Source: Corallococcus silvisoli (GTDB lineage: Bacteria > Myxococcota > Myxococcia > Myxococcales > Myxococcaceae). From it: DNA of 64,000 nt. The notes beneath the pieces were generated by a model, which had not been told where the DNA came from, searched no databases, and saw only the letters and a list, made by a program, of their open reading frames with translations. How positions within the stretch are numbered: position 1 is the stretch's first letter; every line of letters starts with the position of its first letter. A program made the translations under genes and the position numbers. This document shows, one piece after another, positions 54,688 to 62,700 of this stretch. Location: positions 78,045 to 142,044 of the forward strand of contig NZ_JAAAPJ010000021.1 in assembly GCF_009909145.1 (NCBI RefSeq), in the 5' to 3' direction.

Positions 54688-55296
54688 TCAGGGCGTCGCG
54701 CCGCGCTTGGAGACGACCTGCCCGTCGGCGCCAATCTCGTAGACGAGGGGCACGCCCGTGGCCAGCTCCAGCCCCACCACCGTCTCACCGGACAGCTTGT
54801 CCAGGCGCATCACCAGCGAGCGGTTGGAGTTGCCATGCGCCACGACGAGCACGTTCTTGCCCTGGCGCAGGTCGCCCGCGATGGCGCGGTCGTAGAAGGG
54901 CAGCACGCGCTTCGCGGTCATCTCCAGGGACTCGCCGTTGGGGGGCGGCACGTCGAAGGAGCGGCGCCAGACGTGGACCTGCTTCTCGCCGAACTCCTTG
55001 GCCGCGTCCGCCTTGTTGAGGCCCTGGAGGTCGCCGTAGTGGCGCTCGTTGAGGGCCGCGTCGCGGATGACCGGCGGGCGCTGGCCCAGCGTGTCCAGCA
55101 GGATGGACAGCGTCTCCTGCGCGCGGCTGAGCGCGGAGGTGTAGGCGACGTCGAACTTCAGGCCCTTCAGGGCGTCGGCCGCCTTGCGGGCTTCGCCGCG
55201 GCCCTGCTCGGTGAGGGGCACGTCCACGAAGCCGGTGAAGCGATTCTCGTGGTTCCAGAGGGACTGACCATGACGGACGAGGGCGAGGATGGGCAT
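54688..55296 (-). CDS. gpmA: 2,3-bisphosphoglycerate-dependent phosphoglycerate mutase
   Basis: A 202-residue histidine phosphatase superfamily enzyme of glycolysis. The phospho-histidine loop is LVRHGQS (His9), followed by NRFTGFVDVPLTEQG, the proton donor Glu84 in NERHYGDLQGLNK, and His154 in VVAHGNSNR. The FDVPPPNGESL stretch is a clear dPGM mark. It is shorter than E. coli GpmA (250), as in many bacteria, because of a compact insert. It is near the PKS locus but looks like a housekeeping gene. Confidence 0.92.
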   Translation of the reverse strand: MPILALVRHGQSLWNHENRFTGFVDVPLTEQGRGEARKAADALKGLKFDVAYTSALSRAQETLSILLDTLGQRPPVIRDAALNERHYGDLQGLNKADAAKEFGEKQVHVWRRSFDVPPPNGESLEMTAKRVLPFYDRAIAGDLRQGKNVLVVAHGNSNRSLVMRLDKLSGETVVGLELATGVPLVYEIGADGQVVSKRGATP

Positions 55297-55383
55297 GGCC
55301 TCCCTGCTAGCCCAACCGGGGGGAGGCGGAAAAGAGGCAAGCCCCGTCCACCCGCCCGGCCCGTTGGCTCCCGGCCACGCCGG

Positions 55384-55644
55384 TCATCCGGTGGCCGGGG
55401 ACTCCTGCTGGAGCCGCTCGCAGACGGCCGCCACCGCGCTCAGCGTGTTGAACAGGTCCACCATCCCCACCTGGAGCCCCAGGTCGTCCTCGATGCGGTT
55501 GGCCAGCATCGTCGCCAGCAGCGAGTTGCCACCCACCTCCAGGAAGTGGTCCTCCGGACGCACCGCGTCCACGCCCAGCAGCTCCTGCCAGTAGCCGGCC
55601 AGCCTCGCCTCCATCGGCGTGGGGGATGCGCTCTGCGTGCTCAT
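55384..55644 (-). CDS. Free-standing acyl/peptidyl carrier protein
   Basis: An 86-residue carrier domain. The phosphopantetheine serine is Ser41 in FLEVGGNSLLATML. The GGNS form and the long helix after it resemble peptidyl and NRPS/PKS carrier proteins, not fatty-acid ACP. It lies head to head with the PKS gene (about 110 bases between starts), so it probably carries a starter or extender unit or receives the chain for this cluster. The ATG at 55644 begins with MSTQSASPTPMEARL. Confidence 0.88.
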   Translation of the reverse strand: MSTQSASPTPMEARLAGYWQELLGVDAVRPEDHFLEVGGNSLLATMLANRIEDDLGLQVGMVDLFNTLSAVAAVCERLQQESPATG

Positions 55645-55757
55645 GGCGGACTCCTCTTCCCGGGCGGATTGGCCGAAAACTGAGAAAAGAAGAATTACCG
55701 CGTCCAGAGGTCTCCGTCATCCCCATGTTTCCGGAATTCCCTGGCAGGCTTGGGGGC

Positions 55758-58700
55758 ATGGACGACGCGAACGAGGTGGGCGCGGACGGCGTGCCCATGG
55801 CGGTGGCGGTGGTGGGGCTGGCCCTGCGCTTTCCAGGGGCGGAGGACGCCCGCCAGTTCTGGCGCAACCTGGCGGGTGGGGTGGAGTCCATCACCCGGCT
55901 GGACGCGGCGGGGCGCGCGCGGGCGGGACTGCCGCAAGGGGACGGGTGGATCACCGCGGCGGGGGAGGTGGCGGATCCGGAGGGGTTCGACGCGGCCTTC
56001 TTCGGGTACTCCCGGAGCGAGGCGGAGCAGACGGATCCCCAGCACCGGGCGTTCCTGGAGTGCGCGTGGGCCGCGATGGAGTCCGCGGGGTACGGCCCTC
56101 GGGGCCGGCCCATGCGCGTGGCGGTGTACGCGGGGGCGGGCTTCACGACCTATGGGGGGCGGGACGTCTCCGCGGGGCTGGTTTCGTCAGTGGGGCTGTC
56201 GGGGGACTTCCTGGCCACGCGGGTCTCGTACGAGCTGGACCTGACGGGCCCGGCGATGACGGTGCAGTCGGCGTGCTCCACGTCGCTCGTGGCGCTGCAT
56301 CTGGCCAGTCAGTCCCTGCTCGCGGGGGAGTGCGACATGGCGCTCGCGGGGGGCTCGTCCATCCGGACGCCGCAGGTGGCGGCGCACCGTGCCCAGCAGG
56401 GCGGCATCCTGTCGCCGGAGGGGCGCTGTCGGCCTTTCGACGTGCATGCGGCGGGCACGGTGGTGGGCAATGGCGTGGCGGTGCTGGTGCTCAAGCGGCT
56501 GGCGGACGCGCTGGCGGACCGCGACCCCATCCGCGCCATCGTGCTCGGCACGGCGGTGAACAACGACGGTGGAGGGAAGACGGGGTTCGCGGCGCCGTCG
56601 GTCCACGGGCAGGCGGAGGTGATCCGGGAAGCCCTGTCGGTGGCGGGCGTGTCTCCCGCGGAGGTCTCCTACGTGGAGGCGCACGGGACGGCGACGGCGC
56701 TGGGAGACCCCATCGAGGTCGCGGCGCTCAAGCAGGCGTTCCAGGGTGCCCCCCGGGGGGCCTGCGGCCTGGGCGCGGTGAAGAGCAACTTCGGCCACCT
56801 GGACTCGGCCGCGGGCGTGGCTGGAGTCATCAAGACGGTGCTGTCACTGGAGCACCGGACGCTCCCGCCCACGCTGAACTTCACGGCGCCGCATCCGATG
56901 CTGGAGCTGGAGGAGAGCCCCTTCCGGGTCGTGTCGAGCCCGCGTGCGTGGGACGGGCCCCGGCCGCTGCGCGCCGGAGTGACCGCGCTGGGGATTGGCG
57001 GCACCAACGCGCACGTGGTGTTGCAGGAGGCGCCCGCCCTCCCCGAGGCGGATCCGCCCAGGCGTGGGGAGGAGCTGCTGCTGCTGTCCGCGAAGACGGA
57101 GGGGGCGCTGGAGCGGATGACCGCGGCGCTCGCGGAGCGGCTGCGCGAGGAGGCGGGCCCGGGCGGGGCTCCCGGCTGGCTCGCGGATGCCGCGCACACG
57201 CTCCAGGTGGGACGTGCGCGCTTCCCCTGGCGTCGCTTCGTCGTGGCCGGTCAGCCCGAGGAGGCCGCGGCGCTGCTGGAAGGGGCGCGGGGGGCGGACG
57301 CGTCCTCTCGGGTGCGCACCGTCCTCGAGGTGGGGGAGTCGCGCGGGGTGGCCTTCCTGTTCCCGGGGGGCGGCGCGCAGCGGGTGAACATGGGCGAGTC
57401 CTTCCTCCGCGAGCCCGCGTTCCGTGTGGCCATCGATACCTGCGCGGAGTGGCTTCGCGGTCCCCTGGGTGGGGACCCGCGGGAGGTGATGTTCGCGGGC
57501 CCCGAGCGGTTCGACGCCGCGTCCGCCGAACTGGACCGGCCGTGGTGGTCCCAGCCCGCGTTGTTCGTGTGCGACTGGGCGCTCGCCCAGCTGTGGCTGT
57601 CGTGGGGCGTGAAGCCGCAGGCGCTGCTGGGGCACTCGCTGGGCGAGTACGTGGCCGCGTGCCTCGCGGGGGTGTTCACATTGGAGGAGGCGCTGGGGCT
57701 CGTCGTCGCCCGGGGCCAGCTGATGGAGGCGATGCCCGCGGGCGGCATGCTGTCCGTGCTCGCGCCGGTGGAGCAGGTGGAGGCGCTCGTGGGCCCGGGC
57801 GTGTCGGTGGCGGCCATCAACGGTCCGCAGACCTGTGTCCTCTCCGGGCCGCTGCGGGCCCTGGACGCCGCCGAACGGACGCTGACGGCGCGGGGCATCG
57901 AGCACAAGCGGGTGCGCTACTCGCGTGCCGCGCACTCCTCGATGCTGGAGCCGTTCCTGGAGGACTTCGCGCGCGAGGTGGGCCGGGTGAAGCTCCGCGA
58001 GCCCACGCTGCCTGTCGTGTCCAGCCTCACCGGCCGGTGGTTGCAGGCGCGCGAGGCGACGTCGCCGGACTACTGGGTCAGGCACCTGCGGCACACGGTC
58101 CGATTCTCGGAGGCGCTGGGCTGCCTGCTGGAGTCGGGCGACCGGGCCTTGATCGAAGTGGGGCCCGGCACGACGTTGACCGCGCTGGCCCGGCAGCACC
58201 CCGCGCGCAAGACGCAGCCCGCGCTGGCCACGCTGCCCACGAAGGGGGATGCCCCCGTGAGCGCCCTGTCCGCGCAAGGCGAGGCCTGGGCCGCGGGCGT
58301 GGATATGGACTGGGAGCGCCTTCGGGAGGGCGAGCGGCGCCGGCGCGTGGAGCTGCCGACCTACAGCTTCGACCGCGAGCACTACAGCCTGAACGATGTC
58401 CCGCTGGACGCGCGACGCCCGGGGGCAGGGGGCCCTGCTCCGGCAGTCCAGGCGAACCGGTCGCGGACGCCGGGGGCTTCCCCGAGAGAGCGCGGTCCCC
58501 GGCGCGGTGAGCGTGTGGCGCCTCGTGATGGGACGGAGCGGAGGCTCGTCGAGTGCTTCCAGCAGGTGTTCCGGATCCAGGACGTGGGCATTCACGATGA
58601 CTTCTTCGCGCTGGGCGGGGACTCGCTGATCGCGCTCCGCCTGCTGGCGATGATCTCCGAGCGCTTCGGCCAGCAGCTCGCGCTGAAGGAGATGCTGACC

Positions 58701-59441
58701 GCGCCCACGGTGGAGTTGTTGGCCCGGAAGCTGGGAGGGCGCGAGGAGGCCCCATCCCTGCCGCCGGGGGTGGCGTTGCTCCAGCAGGGCTCGCGCGGGC
58801 CCCCGCTCTTCTTCGTGCACGCGGCGGGGGGGCAGGCCGTGTTCTATCGCGAGCTCGCGCGGGCCATCGACGTGGACCGGACGGCGTATGCCTTCGAGGC
58901 GCGGGGCCTGGAGGCGGACGGGCCGCTGCACACGTCCGTCGACGCGATGGCGACCGCCTACCTGGAGGGCCTGCGCGCGTTGCAGCCAGCGGGTCCCTAT
59001 CTCCTCGTGGGCGCGTCGTTCGGTGGCGCGGTCGTCTACGAAATGGCGCGCCGGTTGATGGCGGAGGGCCTTGAGGTGCCGCTGTGCGCGATGCTCGACA
59101 CGCCGGGGCCCGGCGATGTCCAGAAGGCCCGGGCGGGCGGTGTGGGCCTCGCCGGGGAGCCGGCTGCCATGGATCCCGAGCAGCAGCGGCGCTACGTGAC
59201 GGTCTGGGAGGCGAACATGACGGCCCTTCGCGAATACCGGATGCCTCGCTTCGAGGGGGGCACCCTTCAGTTCTTCCGCGCGGCGACCGTCATCGAGCAC
59301 ATGCCAAGACATGTGGAACTCGAGTGGTTGGACTCAGGGGCGGTGGTCCGGGTGGAGACGGTGCCGGGTGATCACCTGTCGATGCTCACCGGCGAGAACG
59401 CCGCGGGCCTGGGGGCCCGGCTCGCGGCATTGCTTCCCTGA
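55758..59441 (+). CDS. Type I polyketide synthase, one module (KS-AT-ACP-TE)
   Basis: A 1227-residue synthase. The ketosynthase (about 12-440) has Cys173 (QSACSTSL), His309 (EAHGTATALGDP) and His347 (NFGHLDSAAG), all intact. The acyltransferase (about 530-840) has Ser627 (GHSLGEY); its specificity loop reads YSRAAHSS, neither the malonyl HAFH nor the methylmalonyl YASH form. The carrier has Ser956 (GGDSL). The thioesterase (about 1015-1225) has Ser1087 (VGASFGG). There is no ketoreductase, dehydratase or methyltransferase, so the beta-keto group stays. One round of extension and release is implied. The last 90 bases before 55758 could extend the N-terminus, but the family begins near MAVAVVGLALRFPG. 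Confidence 0.9.
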   Translation: MDDANEVGADGVPMAVAVVGLALRFPGAEDARQFWRNLAGGVESITRLDAAGRARAGLPQGDGWITAAGEVADPEGFDAAFFGYSRSEAEQTDPQHRAFLECAWAAMESAGYGPRGRPMRVAVYAGAGFTTYGGRDVSAGLVSSVGLSGDFLATRVSYELDLTGPAMTVQSACSTSLVALHLASQSLLAGECDMALAGGSSIRTPQVAAHRAQQGGILSPEGRCRPFDVHAAGTVVGNGVAVLVLKRLADALADRDPIRAIVLGTAVNNDGGGKTGFAAPSVHGQAEVIREALSVAGVSPAEVSYVEAHGTATALGDPIEVAALKQAFQGAPRGACGLGAVKSNFGHLDSAAGVAGVIKTVLSLEHRTLPPTLNFTAPHPMLELEESPFRVVSSPRAWDGPRPLRAGVTALGIGGTNAHVVLQEAPALPEADPPRRGEELLLLSAKTEGALERMTAALAERLREEAGPGGAPGWLADAAHTLQVGRARFPWRRFVVAGQPEEAAALLEGARGADASSRVRTVLEVGESRGVAFLFPGGGAQRVNMGESFLREPAFRVAIDTCAEWLRGPLGGDPREVMFAGPERFDAASAELDRPWWSQPALFVCDWALAQLWLSWGVKPQALLGHSLGEYVAACLAGVFTLEEALGLVVARGQLMEAMPAGGMLSVLAPVEQVEALVGPGVSVAAINGPQTCVLSGPLRALDAAERTLTARGIEHKRVRYSRAAHSSMLEPFLEDFAREVGRVKLREPTLPVVSSLTGRWLQAREATSPDYWVRHLRHTVRFSEALGCLLESGDRALIEVGPGTTLTALARQHPARKTQPALATLPTKGDAPVSALSAQGEAWAAGVDMDWERLREGERRRRVELPTYSFDREHYSLNDVPLDARRPGAGGPAPAVQANRSRTPGASPRERGPRRGERVAPRDGTERRLVECFQQVFRIQDVGIHDDFFALGGDSLIALRLLAMISERFGQQLALKEMLTAPTVELLARKLGGREEAPSLPPGVALLQQGSRGPPLFFVHAAGGQAVFYRELARAIDVDRTAYAFEARGLEADGPLHTSVDAMATAYLEGLRALQPAGPYLLVGASFGGAVVYEMARRLMAEGLEVPLCAMLDTPGPGDVQKARAGGVGLAGEPAAMDPEQQRRYVTVWEANMTALREYRMPRFEGGTLQFFRAATVIEHMPRHVELEWLDSGAVVRVETVPGDHLSMLTGENAAGLGARLAALLP

Positions 59442-59453
59442 AGGAGGGCCTTC

Positions 59454-59729
59454 ATGTCAGCGCTCCTCCATCGCTATTGGATCGAATTCCCCAAGGAGGC
59501 CGTCGTGAGCCAGCGGGGGCTGGGCATGGGCTGCGGCGTGACCGCCTATTCCTTGGACGATGCCCGCGGGCTCATCCAGGAGCAGCTCTTCCCGGGGATA
59601 CCTCTGCCGCCCTTCGCGCGCATCACCGAGGACGTGGATGTGAGAACGCTTGAAGACAACCATGTCCTCCCCAACATCGGCGTGGTCACCTGGCGGGGGA
59701 TCTGGTTCCCCTTCCTTCAAACCTCATGA
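59454..59729 (+). CDS. Small protein of unknown function behind the PKS
   Basis: A 91-residue protein without signal peptide. Sequence such as LLHRYWIEFPKEAVVSQRGLGMGCGV and LEDNHVLPNIGVVTWRGIWFPFLQ (in part) gives no known motif. It starts 12 bases after the PKS stop with GAAGGAGGG upstream of the ATG, so it is very likely co-transcribed. It converges with the NRPS gene (about 14 bases). A small accessory protein for the cluster or a native unrelated gene are both possible; the tight spacing favours the first. Confidence 0.65.
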   Translation: MSALLHRYWIEFPKEAVVSQRGLGMGCGVTAYSLDDARGLIQEQLFPGIPLPPFARITEDVDVRTLEDNHVLPNIGVVTWRGIWFPFLQTS

Positions 59730-59743
59730 GCGGACGACCCGGC

Positions 59744-62700
59744 TCAGCCAGCGCCGGGCCGCCCTCGTCGCTGCGCCATTCGCCGCATGTTCTCCCTTCG
59801 CTGGGCTCCCGCGTCGGGCGCGGATGCGGCGGGCGGTGCGTCGGTGGGCGATGACAGGTGTCCTGCGAGGGCGCGCACCGTGGGGTACTGGAAGAGCGTC
59901 ACCAGCGGGACCTCGCGACCCACCCAGGGCGCGAGCTTCGCGTGGACGGCTTGGAGCAGGAGCGAGTTGCCACCCAGGTCGAAGAAGTTGTCGCTCGCGC
60001 CCACCCGCTCCAGGCCCAGCACTTGCGCCCACAGCGTCGCCAGCGTCTGCTCGAGCCCGGCCTCCGGGATGCGGTAGCCCTCGCTCAGGTCGGGCCGGTG
60101 CATGTCCGGCGCGGGGAGGGCCTTGCGGTCCGCCTTGCCGTTCACGGTGAGCGGTATCCGTTCCAGCACCACGAAGGCGGAGGGCACCGCGTGCTCCGCG
60201 AGCCACCGGCGCAGGGTGGCCCGCAGCGTGTCCACCTCGAGCGTGGCGCCTTCGCGGAGCACCATGTACGTGACCAGTCGCCGCTGCCCGGGCACGTCCT
60301 CACGCACGCTCGCCACGGCCTCCTTCACCTGCGGCTGGGCGAGCAGCGCCGCTTCCACCTCGCCCAGTTCGATGCGGAAGCCCCGTACCTTCACCTGCGA
60401 ATCGGCGCGGCCCCTGAACTCCAGCGTGCCGTCCGCGAGCCAGCGCACCACATCGCCCGTGTGATACACGCGCGCGCCCGGCTCGCCCGAGAACGGATCC
60501 GGTCTGAACCGCTCCGCTGTGAGCGCGGGCTGGCCCAGGTAGCCGCGCGCCATGCTGGCGCCACCCAACGCGAGCCCACCCCACAGCCCGGCGGGCACGG
60601 GTTGCCCCGCGCCATCCAGCACGTATGCCCGCACGTTGGGCACCGGACCGCCGATGGAGGGGAGCACGCCGTCCGGCGCTTCGGACTCCACGACGCCGGA
60701 GGTGGAGATGACGGTGTTCTCCGTGGGGCCGTAGCAGTTGAGCCATTGGCCAGGCACGGAGGGCCCCGGACGGCGGTGCAGCACGTCACCCCCGATGTGC
60801 GCTCGGCGCAGGGGCATCCCCGTGGGCCAGGGCTGCTCCAGCGCGGCCTCCGCCATGGGCGTGGGCAGTTGCGCGAGCGTGATTCCCTCCTCCGCGAACC
60901 ACCGCACCAGCCGCGCTGGCTCCGTGCGCACCTCCTCCGGGGGCAGGTGGAGGCTGGCGCCATGGGCGAGGGGCGGCCAGAGTTCGACGACGGCCGCGTC
61001 GAACGCGAGCCCCATCACCACCGAGGACCGGTCCGCCGGAGTGATCCCTGCTTCGGCGTGGAATCCCGCGACGAGGTTGTCCAGGGCCCCATGCGTCACC
61101 ATCACGCCCTTGGGTCGGCCGGTGCTGCCCGACGTGTAGATGACGTACGCGAGCGCTCGCGCGTCCAGCGGCACGTCGGGCGCGGTGTCCGGCTGCGTCT
61201 CCAGCGCGGGCTCCGAGTCCAGGCAGAGCACGCGCACCCCACTGTCCTCGAAGCGGGGCGCGAACGCCCGTCGGGTGATGACGATGGGGGCCCCGCTGTC
61301 CGCCAGCACGTGCCGCCACCACGCCTCGGGCCACGCCAGGTCCATGGGCAGGTAGGCCCCGCCCGCCTTGAGGATGCCCAGCGCGCCCCACACGTAACCG
61401 GGCGTGCGGTCCATGCACAGGGCGACCCGTGTCTCCGGCCTCACTCCCTCCTGGCGCAGCAGGTGCGCGAGCTGGTTCGCCTTCGCCTCCATCGTTCCGA
61501 AAGACAGCTGTTGGCGGTCGCCAGACAGCGCGAGCGCGTCGGGCCGGAGCCGCGCCTGCTCCGCGATGCGCGTCGGGACGTTCATGTCGCGGGGCACGTC
61601 GAGCGCGGTGTCGTTCCATGAGACCAGGAGCTGGTGGCGCTCCACCTGCGAGAGCAGCGGGAGCGACGCGAGCGGACGCTCCGGGCTTCGCGTCACCTGC
61701 TCCAGCAGGCGCACGTAGTGCCCGGCCATGCGCTCCACCGTCGCCTCGTCGAAGAGGGCGGTGTTGTATTCCCAGTGCGTCACCAGCCCGGTGGCGGATT
61801 CGCGCACGAAGAGCGTGAGGTCGTGCTTCGCGAGTCCTGGCTCGAAGGGCACCGGCGCGGTCTCCAGCCCGCGCAGGGGGATGGCGGGGAAGTCCTTGTA
61901 GAGCGCGAACACGGCCTGGAACACCGGCGTGCGGCTCAGGTCGCGGGGAGGTTGGAGGGCGTCCACCAGCTGCTCGAAGGGCAGCTCCTGGTGGGCGTAC
62001 GCGCCCAGGCAGGTCTCTCGCACGCGGGCCAGGAGGGACTGGAAGCCCTCCTCGCCAGACACCTCCACGCGTAGGGGCAGGGCGTTGACGAAGAAGCCGA
62101 TGAGGCCCTCCAGCTCGCGGTGGTTCCGGCCGGAGATGGGCGAGCCGACCACCACGTCCTCCTGTCCGCTGTAGCGCGACAGCAGGGCCTGGAAGCCCGC
62201 CAGCAGTGCCATGAACGACGTGACGCCTTGTTGGTGGCACAGCTCGCGCACGGCCGCATCCACCGCGGCGGGCACGCGCATGAGGAACGCCGCGCCCGTC
62301 TGGGACTGGACGGGAGGACGGGGCCGGTCGGTGGGGAGCTCCAGCGCGTGTGGGGCTCCATCCAGGTGCTGCTTCCACCACGCGAGCTGCGCGCGGAGCA
62401 GGTCCGCCTGCAACGCCGCGCGCTGCCAGCTGGAGTAGTCCGTGTACCGCAGGGGCAGGGGCGGCAGTTGGGGTGGCTGGCCTCGGGTGGCCGCGTCGTA
62501 GAGCACGCCCAGCTCGCGGCCCAGGACCTCCGCTGACCAGCCGTCCGTGATGATGTGATGCATGAGCAGCAGCAGCGCGTGATCCTCCGCGTCCAGCCGC
62601 ACCAGCGTCGCCGTCAGCAGAGGCCCGGTGCGCAGATTGAAGACGTGGCGCATGCGCTTTTCGGCCCGCTGGCGGAGGGCGGCGTCACGTTCCTGGGGAG

